This document shows positions 46,912 to 55,990 of a stretch of DNA of 64,000 bases, piece by piece. The translations under genes and the position numbers were made by a program. Within the stretch, counting starts at the first letter, position 1. Each line of letters opens with the position of its first letter. The stretch is from Pleomorphomonas koreensis DSM 23070 (GTDB taxonomy: Bacteria > Pseudomonadota > Alphaproteobacteria > Rhizobiales > Pleomorphomonadaceae): NCBI RefSeq assembly GCF_000425185.1, contig NZ_AULH01000001.1, positions 1-64,000 on the forward strand, in the 5' to 3' direction. The notes under the pieces were generated by a model, which was not told where the DNA came from, searched no databases, and saw only the letters and a list, made by a program, of their open reading frames with translations.

Positions 46912-47979
46912 TCAGCGGATGCGCAAGCCGCTTTCGTTGAACACGTAGCGCCGGTCGGCCGGGCAGCCGAGCGCGATGGTGTCGCCGGAGCGCACGTCCG
47001 GTCCGTCGCGATACTCGACGATCAGCGGCTGGCCATCGGCGAGCTGGCAGTAGAGATAGCGGGTGCCGCCGAGGTATTCGAGCACGTCGACGCGCGCCTC
47101 GATGCCGTCGGCGACGCCGACCTGCAGATGCTCCGGCCGGAGGCCGAAGGTCACCTTGTCGCCGGCCGCGAGGCCGTCGCCGGCGATCGGCGCCGCCTCC
47201 GGCCGGCCGGCCAGCTTCACCTGACCGTCGCCGAGCCAGACGGCGTCGAGCAGGTTCATGCGCGGCGAGCCGATGAAGCCGGCGACGAAGGCGTTGTCGG
47301 GGTCCTCGTAGACCTTGCGCGGGCTGCCGGCCTGCTCGACGACGCCGTCGCGCAGCACGACGATCATGTCGGCGAGCGTCATCGCCTCGGTCTGGTCGTG
47401 CGTCACGTAGATCATGGTGTTGCCGAGTTCGCGATGCAGCCGGGCGATCTCGACGCGCATGGAGACGCGCAGCTCGGCGTCGAGGTTGCTGAGCGGCTCG
47501 TCGAACAGGAACACCTCCGGCTTGCGCACGATGGCCCGGCCGATGGCGACGCGCTGCCGCTGGCCGCCGGACAATTGGCCCGGCCGCCGGTCGAGTAACT
47601 GCTCGATCTTCAGGATGGCGGCCGCCGCCGCCACCCGCTCGTCGATCACCGCCTTCTCGGTGCGCTGCATCTTCAGCCCGAAGGCGAGGTTGTCGCGCAC
47701 CGTCATGTGCGGGTAGAGGGCGTAGGACTGGAACACCATGGCGATGCCGCGCACCGACGGGTCGAGATCGGTGACGTCGCGGCCCTTGATGGCGATCTCG
47801 CCGTCGGTCACCTCCTCGAGCCCGGCGATCATCCTGAGCAGCGTCGACTTGCCGCAGCCCGACGGCCCGACGAACACCACGAAGGCGCCTTCGGGGACTG
47901 TCAGGTTGACGCCGTGGATGACCTCCATCGAGCCGTAGCTCTTGCGCACCTCGATCAGTTGAACGCCGCTGTCGGACAT
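46912..47979 (-). CDS. UgpC/MalK-type sugar ABC transporter ATP-binding protein
   Basis: This 355-residue ATPase of the CUT1 class has Walker [11 protein letters not shown]-loop [13 protein letters not shown], signature [15 protein letters not shown], Walker [13 protein letters not shown] and a C-terminal OB-fold regulatory domain ([24 protein letters not shown]). Such ATPases serve oligosaccharide importers. It is the last gene of the leftward operon and supplies the ATPase for the two permeases encoded upstream. Confidence 0.93.
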   Translation of the reverse strand: MSDSGVQLIEVRKSYGSMEVIHGVNLTVPEGAFVVFVGPSGCGKSTLLRMIAGLEEVTDGEIAIKGRDVTDLDPSVRGIAMVFQSYALYPHMTVRDNLAFGLKMQRTEKAVIDERVAAAAAILKIEQLLDRRPGQLSGGQRQRVAIGRAIVRKPEVFLFDEPLSNLDAELRVSMRVEIARLHRELGNTMIYVTHDQTEAMTLADMIVVLRDGVVEQAGSPRKVYEDPDNAFVAGFIGSPRMNLLDAVWLGDGQVKLAGRPEAAPIAGDGLAAGDKVTFGLRPEHLQVGVADGIEARVDVLEYLGGTRYLYCQLADGQPLIVEYRDGPDVRSGDTIALGCPADRRYVFNESGLRIR

Positions 47980-47982
47980 CGG

Positions 47983-49911
47983 TCAGGCTCCGGTCTTCTG
48001 GTCGCCGCCGCGCATCCAGACGAGCATCTCGCCCGGCGCGCGGTTGTCCCAGAGATGATAGGGCACGAAGCGCGCCGTGGCGGGCTCGGTCGAGGGCGGC
48101 GCCTCGCGGTAGAGCGAGCCCTCGAAGCCGGTGCTGAGGTCGCGCGTCGCCTCGACGTCGAGGGCGACGGCGCCGCCGAGGTCGTCGACGATGGTCTCGC
48201 CTGCCCTGGCCGGATCGCCGGTGACAGTGAGCGCGTTGAGGCCATCGCCGTTGTCGACGGCTTCGGCGCAGTAGACCAGCGGCCCGCGCATCAGCGCGAA
48301 GCGGCCGGCATCCTGGCGGACGCGCGGATCGGCCCACAGCGCCCGCGGGATCAGCGGCAGGTCGAGATCGACCACCTCGCGGCCGGTCCACTCGCGCTCA
48401 AGGCGGGCGTAGCCGCCGACCGTGACGGCGGCGAGATCGACCGCCACGCCGTCGACCGCGAGCTTCGCCTCCTTCGCCCAGCCGGGAATGCGCAGGGAGA
48501 CGGCGAAGCGGGCCGGCCGTTCCGGCGTGACGGCGATCCGCACGGCGCCGTTCCAGGGATAGCGGGTGGATTGCGTCAGTTCGATCTTCGTGCCGGCCAC
48601 CTCGGCCTTCACCGCGCTCTCGCCGTAGAGATGGACGGCGATCTCGTCGTCGGCGACGGCATACATGTAGGAGCCGATCGAGGCGACGAGGCGGGCGATG
48701 TTGGGCGGGCAGCAGGGGCAGCGGTGCCAGATCCAGCGGTGGTGCTTGCCGGCGCTCTCCAGCGGGTTCTCGTAGAAGAAGGTCTTGCCGTCGAGCGACA
48801 GGCCGCTCAGCGAGCCGTTGTAGAGGGCGATCTCCATGATGTCGGCGAAGCGGCGGTCGGGGCCGCGGCCGAGCATGCGGTTGGCCCAGAACACCAGGCC
48901 GACCGAGGCGCAGGTCTCGGCATAGGCGCTTTCGTTCGGGAGGTCGTAATAGTCGGTGAAGCCCTCGTTGGCCGCCGACGGCCCGATGCCGCCGGTGACG
49001 TACATCTGCTTGGTGACGAGGTCGTCCCAGAGGGTTTCGAGAGCGGCGGTCAGCGTGTCGTCGTTGTATTCGGTGGCGATGTCGGCCATGCCCGAATAGA
49101 GATACATGGCGCGCACCGCGTGGCCGACCACCTTCGTCTGCTCGCGCACCGGCTGGTGGGCCTGGTTGTATTCGTAGGTCTTCTGGATGAAGTCGGCCGG
49201 GTCGCGGCCGTCGCGGATTGCCTCCTCGGTGAAGTAATGCGGCTCGGTGCCGCGCTCGTCGATGAAATACTTGGCGAGGTCGAGATACTTCTGCTCGCCG
49301 GTGACGCGGCCAAGCTTGACGAGGGCAAGCTCCACTTCCTCATGGCCGCAGTAGCCGGCGATCTTGCCCGGCCCGTGGCCGAACACCCCGATCATGTAGT
49401 CGGCGTAGCGGCACATGATGTCGAGCAGCTTGCGCTTGCCGGTGGCCTGGTAGTAGGCGACGGCGCCCTCCATCAGGTGGCCGGCGCAATAGAGTTCGTG
49501 GAAGTCGCGGAGGTTGGTCCAGCGGCGGCCCGGCTGGACGCGCTGGAACCAGGCGTTGACGTAGCCGTCGGCGTCCTGAAGCTGCTCGTACATGTCGATG
49601 ATCTTGTCGACGCGCGCCTCCAGTTCGGGATTCGGCCGCCGATAGAGGGAAAAGGCGACCGTCTCGATCGACTTGCCGAGGTCGCTGTCCCAGAACATCT
49701 GCATCGTGCCGCCCCAGGGCTGGATCGGGATGACAATGCCGGGGCTGGGCTGCGTCGTGTCGATGGCGCGCACCATGCCGGCCTCGACGCAGCGGTCGAG
49801 CAGGGTTTCGGCGGTGGCGTCGCAGACGGCGTCCTGGCGGGCGCCGAACAGGCCGCCGAGCACGACGGACGGCACGGGGACGGGGCGGAACTGGCGGTCT
49901 TGTCTGGTCAT
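47983..49911 (-). CDS. GH127 family beta-L-arabinofuranosidase
   Basis: GH127 enzymes release L-arabinofuranose from plant glycoprotein or oligosaccharide ends with a zinc-bound cysteine nucleophile. The 642-residue protein aligns with the known active site of HypBA1: acid/base E316 (AANEGF), zinc ligands E332 and C334 (YAETCASVG), and C400/C401 (HRCPCCPPN), C400 being the likely nucleophile. There is no signal peptide, so the substrate is hydrolysed in the cytoplasm after import. The ATG at 49911 is given; an ATG at 49926 is possible, and neither has a clear ribosome site. It lies between permease and ATPase genes. Confidence 0.9.
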   Translation of the reverse strand: MTRQDRQFRPVPVPSVVLGGLFGARQDAVCDATAETLLDRCVEAGMVRAIDTTQPSPGIVIPIQPWGGTMQMFWDSDLGKSIETVAFSLYRRPNPELEARVDKIIDMYEQLQDADGYVNAWFQRVQPGRRWTNLRDFHELYCAGHLMEGAVAYYQATGKRKLLDIMCRYADYMIGVFGHGPGKIAGYCGHEEVELALVKLGRVTGEQKYLDLAKYFIDERGTEPHYFTEEAIRDGRDPADFIQKTYEYNQAHQPVREQTKVVGHAVRAMYLYSGMADIATEYNDDTLTAALETLWDDLVTKQMYVTGGIGPSAANEGFTDYYDLPNESAYAETCASVGLVFWANRMLGRGPDRRFADIMEIALYNGSLSGLSLDGKTFFYENPLESAGKHHRWIWHRCPCCPPNIARLVASIGSYMYAVADDEIAVHLYGESAVKAEVAGTKIELTQSTRYPWNGAVRIAVTPERPARFAVSLRIPGWAKEAKLAVDGVAVDLAAVTVGGYARLEREWTGREVVDLDLPLIPRALWADPRVRQDAGRFALMRGPLVYCAEAVDNGDGLNALTVTGDPARAGETIVDDLGGAVALDVEATRDLSTGFEGSLYREAPPSTEPATARFVPYHLWDNRAPGEMLVWMRGGDQKTGA

Positions 49912-49937
49912 GGTTCTGGCATCCATCAGGGGGAGGA

Positions 49938-50801
49938 TCACTTCACGGCGCCGGCCATCAGGCCGCGCATGTAGTAGCGTTGCAGGAGCAGGAAGACGAA
50001 CAGGCAGGGCACGCTCATCACCGTGACGCCGGCCTGGACGGCGCCCCAGTCGATGGCGCCGAGCCGTCCGGCGCGCACCGCCGAGATCAGGATCGGCAGC
50101 GTGAACTTGGAATTGTCGGAGAGCAGCACCAGGGCGGCCAGGAACTCGTTCCACGAGTTGAGGAAGGCGAAGATCGCCACGGTGACGATGCCCGGCAGCA
50201 CCAGCGGCAGCAGCACGCGGACCAGCAGGCGGAAGTCGCGGGCGCCGTCGATGCGGGCCGCTTCCTCGATCTCCTTGGGCACCGCGTCGAAGGCGTTGCG
50301 CATCATGAACACCGAGAACGGCAGTTGCAGCGTCACGTAGACCAGCGTCAGGCCGATCAGCGAGTTGTTGAGGCCGAGCCGGGCGAGGATGATGAACAGC
50401 GGCGTCAGGATCGACTGGAACGGGATCATCAGCGTGGCGATGATCAGCACGAACAGCGCGTTCTTGAACAGGAAGCGGTAGCGCGAGAAGCCGTAGCCGG
50501 CGAGCAGGCTGACGATGACGGTGAGCAGCGCCGTGCCGATCGCCACCGCCGCCGAGTTCAGCGTGTGCTGCCAGACGCCGGCGCCGAAGCTGTCGAGGCT
50601 GCGGTAGGCGTCGAGGCTGACGCCGGTGGTCGGCCAGGGCGGGATCGGCGGCAGCCGCGCTTCGGTGCCGTGGCGGAACGACGAGAGTATGGTGATGGCG
50701 AACGGCGCCAGGAAGAAGATGGCGAGCAGGAGGCCGGTGCCGTGGTAGCCGCCGGCCGAGAACAGCGCCCGGCGGGCGCGGGCTTCTTTCTTGGTGGTCA
50801 T
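49938..50801 (-). CDS. CUT1 sugar ABC transporter permease (MalG/UgpE type)
   Basis: This 287-residue protein has six membrane segments and the EAA loop EEAARIDGARDFRLLVRVLLPLVLPG that contacts the ATPase. The N-terminus (GLLLAIFFLAPFAITILSSF) is typical of MalG-like subunits. The ATG at 50801 overlaps the stop of the upstream permease by four bases. It pairs with the MalF-type subunit to form the channel of the arabinose-glycan importer (substrate inferred). Confidence 0.92.
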   Translation of the reverse strand: MTTKKEARARRALFSAGGYHGTGLLLAIFFLAPFAITILSSFRHGTEARLPPIPPWPTTGVSLDAYRSLDSFGAGVWQHTLNSAAVAIGTALLTVIVSLLAGYGFSRYRFLFKNALFVLIIATLMIPFQSILTPLFIILARLGLNNSLIGLTLVYVTLQLPFSVFMMRNAFDAVPKEIEEAARIDGARDFRLLVRVLLPLVLPGIVTVAIFAFLNSWNEFLAALVLLSDNSKFTLPILISAVRAGRLGAIDWGAVQAGVTVMSVPCLFVFLLLQRYYMRGLMAGAVK

Positions 50802-51730
50802 GGCCGGTCCTCCCCGACGCGCAGCAGCCAGAGCTGGAAGATGCTGATCAGCACCAGGATGAACAGGAGTACCAGCGACATGGCCGCGCCGTAGCCGAGG
50901 TTGAACGACACGAAGGACTGGTTGAAGATGTAGTAGACCACCGAGATCATCTTGTTCTGCGGCCCGCCGGCCGTCATGATGTAGAACTGGTCGAAGGCCA
51001 GGATCGAGCCGGTCACCGACAGGATCAGCGACAGCGCCATGGTCTTGCGCATCAAGGGCAGCGTCACGTAGATGAAGCGCTTCCAGCGGTTGGCGCCGTC
51101 GATGCGCGCCGCTTCCCCGAGTTCGGTCGGGATCGCCTGCAGGCCGGTGAGCAGGATGATCATGGTGAAGCCGGCCACCTTCCACACCACCATCAGGCAG
51201 ATGATGAAGAAGGCGCTGTCGAAGCTGGCGAAGAAGTTGGTCTTGAGATCGATCAGCCCCAGCCAGGCGAGCATCGGGTTGAGGAAGCCGCTGTCGACGT
51301 TGGCGAACCACACCCAGAGCAGCGAGGCCGAGGCGAGGCCCACCACCACCGGCATGAAGATCGCCGTGCGGTAGACGCCGACCATCCGCCGCTGCCGCTC
51401 GACGAACATGGCGAGCGGGAAGGCCAGCGCGAAGATGGCGATGGTGATGATCACCGTATAGTAGGCGGTAAATCCGAGCGCCGAATAGAAGCGGCTGTCG
51501 GACATCATGCGGATGTAGTTGCCGAGGCCGATGAAGCGGGTGCCGCCGAGCATCGGCCACTTGTGCAGGCTCATCCAGAAGGTGAACAGCACCGGCAGGA
51601 TGAAGAAGACGATCACCAGCGCCATGGCCGGCGCGATGTAGAGAAGGCCCTTCCATTGCGACCGGCGCGGTGACCGGCGTTTCGGCCGCGGCCGGCGGAC
51701 GGGAAGGGAAACGGTATCGGCGAGTGTCAT
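50798..51730 (-). CDS. CUT1 sugar ABC transporter permease (MalF/UgpA type)
   Basis: This 310-residue protein has six membrane segments, beginning WKGLLYIAPAMALVIVFFILPV, and the EAA loop LGEAARIDGANRWKRFIYVTLPLM. The frame is open upstream, but the ATG at 51730 with AAGAGAG before it gives the normal MalF/UgpA length. It lies 128 bases after the binding-protein gene, with a GC-rich hairpin in the gap. Confidence 0.91.
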   Translation of the reverse strand: MTLADTVSLPVRRPRPKRRSPRRSQWKGLLYIAPAMALVIVFFILPVLFTFWMSLHKWPMLGGTRFIGLGNYIRMMSDSRFYSALGFTAYYTVIITIAIFALAFPLAMFVERQRRMVGVYRTAIFMPVVVGLASASLLWVWFANVDSGFLNPMLAWLGLIDLKTNFFASFDSAFFIICLMVVWKVAGFTMIILLTGLQAIPTELGEAARIDGANRWKRFIYVTLPLMRKTMALSLILSVTGSILAFDQFYIMTAGGPQNKMISVVYYIFNQSFVSFNLGYGAAMSLVLLFILVLISIFQLWLLRVGEDRP

Positions 51731-51804
51731 CGCGGCCGCTCTCTTGGGCCATCCGCCCGCAAGGCCGAAGCCTTGGGACGGGAGGCGTAAAACCGGGGGA
51801 AAGG

Positions 51805-51833
51805 CCGGCCGGAAGACGGTGCCCCCCGGCCGG
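51805..51833 (-). promoter_or_regulatory. Intercistronic GC-rich hairpin after the binding-protein gene
   Basis: Two copies of CCGGCCGG (51805-51812 and 51826-51833), able to pair across a 13-base loop, lie in the gap between the binding-protein gene and the first permease gene. No T-run follows. It may protect the upstream message, as proposed for the similar hairpin at 27656-27683. Confidence 0.42.
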
Positions 51834-51858
51834 GTCGTCATGGGTTCGACCGGCGCCG

Positions 51859-53100
51859 TTACTGGGCGTTGTCGATGATCGACTGCATCTCTTCCTGGGC
51901 GTTGGCGAAGGCGGCGTCGACGTCGTCGCCGAAGATGGCGGCGTTGGTGAACGAGGCCCACGGGCCATTGGCGCTGTTGATCAGGTCGTTGAATTGCAGC
52001 GTGTAGGGCGTCTTGGCGACGGCGATGGCGTCGACGCCGACCTGCATGCGCGGATCGAGGTCTTTGAGCACCTCGGCGGCGATGTCCGAACGGGTCGGCA
52101 GGCTGCCGTACTTGGCCATCACCTTCTGTCCTTCCAGCGAATAGGCGTATTCGAGGAAGTTCTTGGCAAGGCCGGCGCGCGGCGAGCCCTTGGTGACGAC
52201 GAAGTTGTCGCCGCCGGCAAACGACGAGGTCTTGCCGTCGACGCTGGGGATCAGCGAGACGCCGAAGTGGATGTCCGGATGCTCGGTGACCAGCGTGCCG
52301 ATGGCGAAGGCGCCGAGATTCTGCTGGCCGATCTTGCCGTTGGTGATCGACAGGAAGTTGGTGCCGGTGTCGGAGGCGGCGCCCGGCGGCACCACGCCCG
52401 CCTTGACCATGTCGCGATAGTAGCCGACCGCCTTGCGCATCTCAGGCGTGTCGAGCGTCGCCGTCTTGCCGTCCTCGGACAGGAAGTCGGCGCCGGCGCC
52501 CCAGGTCAGCGGCATGAAGGTGAAGATCATGCAGCCGCCGCAGCCGCCGCCGGAGAAGTAGAAGCCGTAGGTGTCGTCGCCGAGGGCGCGGATCTTCTTG
52601 GCGTTCTCCGAGATTTCCTCCCAGGTGGTCGGCGCCTTGTCCGGGTCGAGGCCGGCCTTCTGGTAGAGGTCCTTGTTCCAGGCGAACACCGAGGTCTCGA
52701 CCGACAGCGGCAGGCCGTAGATCTTGTCCTCATAGGTGCCGAGCTTGACGTGGCTCGGCGACAGCGAGGCAAAGTAGGGCAGGGCCTTGGCCCAGTCGGT
52801 GAGGTCCTCGAGCTGGCCGGCTGCCGCGAAGGCGGGATTGTAGATCAGGTCGAGCGACAGCGCGTCGGGCGCCTGGCCGCCGGCGATGGCGGTGGCGTAT
52901 TTCTGCACCAGCTCGGAGAACGGCACTTCGGTCAGCTGGATCTTGTCGTCGTGGCTGGCGTTGTAGGCCTCGACCAGCTTGGTGAACGAGGCGCCGATGC
53001 CGCTGCGCACCCACATCTGCAGCGTATCGGCGCTGGCCGCCCCGCTGGCGAAACAGAACGTGACGAGGCTGGCCGCGGCCAGCAGCTTGTTGATCTTCAT
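51859..53100 (-). CDS. CUT1 ABC transporter substrate-binding protein
   Basis: This 413-residue family 1 extracellular binding protein has a Sec signal peptide (MKINKLLAAASLVTFCFASG, cleaved after ASA) and the expected landmarks (LQMWVRSGIGASFTKLVEAYNA; DALSLDLIYNPAFAAAGQLEDLTD; YGLPLSVETSVFAWNKDLYQKAGLDPDKAPTTWEE). A Gly/Cys cluster, SGGGCGGCMIF, in the middle is unusual. GGAGGAG precedes the ATG. It is the second gene of the LacI-headed operon and probably binds an L-arabinose-containing oligosaccharide. Confidence 0.91.
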   Translation of the reverse strand: MKINKLLAAASLVTFCFASGAASADTLQMWVRSGIGASFTKLVEAYNASHDDKIQLTEVPFSELVQKYATAIAGGQAPDALSLDLIYNPAFAAAGQLEDLTDWAKALPYFASLSPSHVKLGTYEDKIYGLPLSVETSVFAWNKDLYQKAGLDPDKAPTTWEEISENAKKIRALGDDTYGFYFSGGGCGGCMIFTFMPLTWGAGADFLSEDGKTATLDTPEMRKAVGYYRDMVKAGVVPPGAASDTGTNFLSITNGKIGQQNLGAFAIGTLVTEHPDIHFGVSLIPSVDGKTSSFAGGDNFVVTKGSPRAGLAKNFLEYAYSLEGQKVMAKYGSLPTRSDIAAEVLKDLDPRMQVGVDAIAVAKTPYTLQFNDLINSANGPWASFTNAAIFGDDVDAAFANAQEEMQSIIDNAQ

Positions 53101-53150
53101 CTCTCTCTCCTCCAAAGCGGGTTTCCTCTTCCCCGCGAAGTCGATGGTCT

Positions 53151-54173
53151 TCAGGCCGGGACTTCCAGGCCCCGGCAGGACTGGCGGATCACCAGCGAGC
53201 ACGGCAGCTTGCGGATGCCGGGCTGTACCTCGCGGCCCTCCGACATCGCCAGCACCAGGCGGCCGGCCTCGCGGCCGAGCGTCTTGAGGTTCATGTCCAC
53301 CGTCGTCAGGGGCGGCCGCGTCTGGGCCGCCATGATGTCCCAGTTGTCGAAGCCGACCACGGCGACGTCCTCGGGCACCCGGACGCCGCGCTCGCGCAGG
53401 GCGTCGATGACGCCGCGGGCGATCTGGTCGTTACCGCAGAAGATGCCGTCCGGCCGGTCTCCGCCGCGGTCCCAGAGCTGCGCCACCGCCTCGTGTCCCC
53501 AGGCTTCCGACCAGACGCCGTGCAGCACCTCCGGCGGCCCGTCGATCGTCGCGCGATAGGCGTCGGCGCGTTCGCGCACCGACTGGAAGGTCTTGGGGCC
53601 GGTGACGTTGACGATCCGCCGGCAGCCGGCGTCGATCAGGCAGCGTACGGCCAGTCGGGCGCCCTGTTCGTCGTCGGAGCGCAGCGTCACTCCGTCGGGC
53701 GTCCCCTTGGTGAAGGCGTAGACCACCGGCACGTGAAGCCCCGACAGATCCACCGGCAACTGCCTGTCCAGCCGCTTGCCGGAGGCGATGATGCCGTCGA
53801 CGCTCTTGTCGAGCATGGCATCGACGTGAACGCGCGCCCGGTCCGAGTCGTCCTCGATGGCGCACAGGAACACCGATACGCCGTGTCCAACCAGTTCCTC
53901 CGATATGCCGGCCATCACCGGCAGGGTGAAGCGGCCGTAGGTATCGTTGGTCAGGAGACCGATGGTGAAGCTGCGCTTGGTGATCAGTCCCCTGGCCAGC
54001 GCATTCGGACGGAAGCCGACTTCCTGCGCCACCTTCTTCACCCGCTCCCGCGTCTCCGGACTCATCCGCCCGCTGCCGTTCAGGGCCTTGGAGGCGGTGG
54101 AGATCGACACGCCGGCGACGGCGGCGACGAGGTGGATGGTGACGCGGCCGCGCTTGCCGCCGATGGTGCTCAG
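53151..54173 (-). CDS. LacI family transcriptional regulator, probable CTG start
   Basis: This 340-residue LacI-type repressor has a helix-turn-helix (VTIHLVAAVAGVSISTASKALNGSGRMSPETRERVKKVA) and a sugar-binding core (TIGLLTNDTYGRFTLPVMAGI; DGIIASGKRL; DGIFCGNDQIARGVIDAL; VAVVGFDNWD). No ATG, GTG or TTG lies at the expected start. A strong GGGGAGG sits five bases before a CTG at 54173, giving a normal LacI N-terminus. The next ATG upstream (54251) would add 26 unlikely residues and cover operator-like sequence. It heads the operon, 50 bases before the binding-protein gene. Confidence 0.85.
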   Translation of the reverse strand: MSTIGGKRGRVTIHLVAAVAGVSISTASKALNGSGRMSPETRERVKKVAQEVGFRPNALARGLITKRSFTIGLLTNDTYGRFTLPVMAGISEELVGHGVSVFLCAIEDDSDRARVHVDAMLDKSVDGIIASGKRLDRQLPVDLSGLHVPVVYAFTKGTPDGVTLRSDDEQGARLAVRCLIDAGCRRIVNVTGPKTFQSVRERADAYRATIDGPPEVLHGVWSEAWGHEAVAQLWDRGGDRPDGIFCGNDQIARGVIDALRERGVRVPEDVAVVGFDNWDIMAAQTRPPLTTVDMNLKTLGREAGRLVLAMSEGREVQPGIRKLPCSLVIRQSCRGLEVPA

Positions 54174-54200
54174 TTTTTCCTCCCCTACGTTTGTTGATGT

Positions 54201-54250
54201 GAAAAAACCTTTTCTCTTACACGAAGTCAAGGTGAGAAAACATTTTCCCA
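54201..54250 (-). promoter_or_regulatory. Two LacI-type operators before the lacI-like gene
   Basis: Two AT-rich palindromes stand out from the GC-rich background: GAAAA-AACC-TTTTC at 54201-54214, and TGAGAAAACATTTTCCCA at 54233-54250, where 14 of 18 positions match its own reverse complement. LacI-family sites have this form. Their position upstream of the regulator suggests autoregulation of the entire leftward operon. Confidence 0.62.
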
Positions 54251-54465
54251 TGTTTTGCGGCAGGACGGCCGGGTCGTTGAACGTCATGCCGCCATGTATT
54301 TGGCGATGCTGGATTTTGGCGTACGCCGCGTTTTCTCAGGCAATCGAGTCAGCGTGGTCCGGCGGCGCCGGCCTAGACTAAAAGCGGAGGGGCGCCGGCC
54401 GGTTTAGGGGGTGGAGAGACGTGAGGGGGCGCGGCTCCGGGGAAGGACACCGCCCGGCCGGCGAA
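54251..54465. other. Gap between the kinase terminator and the LacI operators
   Basis: Together with the flanking terminator and operators, this region is the 356-base interval between two leftward operons. Apart from those elements nothing gene-like is seen; the promoter of the LacI-headed operon should lie in its left part. Confidence 0.45.
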
Positions 54466-54503
54466 CGAAAACGGAGGAGCGATCCGCCGGGACCGCTCCT
54501 CCG
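54466..54503 (-). terminator. Rho-independent terminator of the isomerase/transketolase/kinase operon
   Basis: A perfect 10-bp stem CGGAGGAGCG / CGCTCCTCCG (54472-54481 with 54494-54503) is followed on the minus strand by TTTTCG. It lies 26 bases after the kinase stop codon. Confidence 0.78.
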
Positions 54504-54529
54504 CCATTGTCGTTGCCTCGGGCCGCCCG

Positions 54530-55990
54530 TCAGGCGAGTAGGTGGCCGACGGCCTTGCGCCAGCCGGCGAGATGCTTCTCGCGCGCCTCGGCCGGGAGAG
54601 CCGGCGTGAACCGCGTCTCCTCGCCGCCCGAGGTCATGGCGATGCCGAGGCCGTGGAAGGCCACCGACGCCGCGCCGAGGGCACTGACCTCGGGGAACTT
54701 GCCGCGGCGGAGCGGCCGGTCGAGGATGTCGGCCTGGAACTGCATCAGGGCGTCGTTCAGCGAGGCGCCGCCGTCGACGGAGAGGCCGGCAAGCGGCGCG
54801 CCGATGTCGGCCTCCATGGCGGCGAACACGTCGGCCACCTGGAAGGCCACCGCCTCGACGGCCGCCCGCGCCAGATGCGCCGGCTGGGTGCCGAGCGAGA
54901 GGCCGGAAATCTCGCCGCGCACGTCGTTGCGCCACCACGGCGCCCCGAGGCCGACCAGCGCCGGCACGAAGGCGACGCCGTTGCTCGACGGCACGGTCAT
55001 GGCGAGGTCGGCCAGCGCCTTGGCGTCCTTGAGGCCGAGCAGCGAGGCCATGAAGGCGACGGTCTGGCCGGAGACGGAGATGTTGCCCTCAAGGGCGTGC
55101 CACACCGTGCCGCCGAGGCTCCAGGCGATGGTGCCGGAGAGGCCGTGGCGCGAGCGCACCCGCTCGGGCACCAGCGACATCAGCGACGTGCCGGTGCCGT
55201 AGGTCGCCTTGACGGTGCCGGGCGTCCGTACGCCGTGGCCGAACAGCGCGGCGTGCGAGTCGCCCATCATGCCGTGGATGGGCAGCCCGGCGGGGAGGGC
55301 GGTGGCGCCGGCCGCCGTGTCGCCGAAGCGGCTGTCGGAGGCTTTGACCTCGGCCAGCATCGCCCTGGGCACGCCGAACAGCGCGCAGAGGTCGTCGCTC
55401 CAGGCGAGCCGTCCGGTGTCGTAGAGCTGGGTGCGGCTGGCGTTGGAATGGTCGGTGGCGTGCACCTTGCCGCTGGTGAAATTCCACAAGAGCCAACTGT
55501 CGACGGTGCCGGCCCTGATGGCGCCGGCTGCTGCCCGCGCCCGTCCGTCGGGAATGCGGTCGATCAGCCAGGCGATCTTGCTGGCCGGGAACAGCGGGTT
55601 GATGCCGAGGCCGGTTGTCGCCTCGACGAAATCGCCGTGGCCGGCGGCGATCAGCGCCTCGCAGGCGGCGGCGGTGCGGCGGCATTGCCAGATGACGCAG
55701 GGGGCGAGCGGCTTTCCCGTCGCCGCGTCCCAGACGACGATCGACTCGCGCTGGTTGGAGACGGCGAGCGCCGCCACGTCGGCGGCGCGCGGGTGGGCGG
55801 CGAGTTCGTCGACCACCGCCCGGACCGCCGCCCAGATGGCTTCGGCCGACTGCTCGGCCCAGCCGGGCTCGGGATAGTCGACGCTCATCGGCCGCGAGGC
55901 GGCGGCGACCACCGCGCCGGTGCGGTCGACCAGCAGCGCCTTGGTGTTGGTGGTTCCCTGGTCGATGGCGAGAATGAGCGCGCGGTCCAT
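54530..55990 (-). CDS. FGGY-family carbohydrate kinase (glycerol-kinase-like)
   Basis: This 486-residue kinase has the FGGY ATPase opening AIDQGTTNTKALLVD, the substrate region PGWAEQSAEAIWAAV, SNQRESIVVWDAATGKPLAPCVIWQCRRT and the C-terminal LSVDGGASLNDALMQFQADIL. This looks like glycerol kinase by sequence, yet the gene is coupled to a split transketolase and a sugar isomerase, so a ketose is the more likely substrate. The second ATG (55990) is chosen for spacing to AAGAGG; the first (55993) overlaps the transketolase stop. It is the last gene of the leftward operon. Confidence 0.87.
   Translation of the reverse strand: MDRALILAIDQGTTNTKALLVDRTGAVVAAASRPMSVDYPEPGWAEQSAEAIWAAVRAVVDELAAHPRAADVAALAVSNQRESIVVWDAATGKPLAPCVIWQCRRTAAACEALIAAGHGDFVEATTGLGINPLFPASKIAWLIDRIPDGRARAAAGAIRAGTVDSWLLWNFTSGKVHATDHSNASRTQLYDTGRLAWSDDLCALFGVPRAMLAEVKASDSRFGDTAAGATALPAGLPIHGMMGDSHAALFGHGVRTPGTVKATYGTGTSLMSLVPERVRSRHGLSGTIAWSLGGTVWHALEGNISVSGQTVAFMASLLGLKDAKALADLAMTVPSSNGVAFVPALVGLGAPWWRNDVRGEISGLSLGTQPAHLARAAVEAVAFQVADVFAAMEADIGAPLAGLSVDGGASLNDALMQFQADILDRPLRRGKFPEVSALGAASVAFHGLGIAMTSGGEETRFTPALPAEAREKHLAGWRKAVGHLLA

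Noticed and set aside
46704-46940. A 78-codon plus-strand frame in the tamA upstream region
   Set aside because: No ribosome site, no similarity, and it spans the terminator hairpin of the leftward operon and the end of the ATPase gene.
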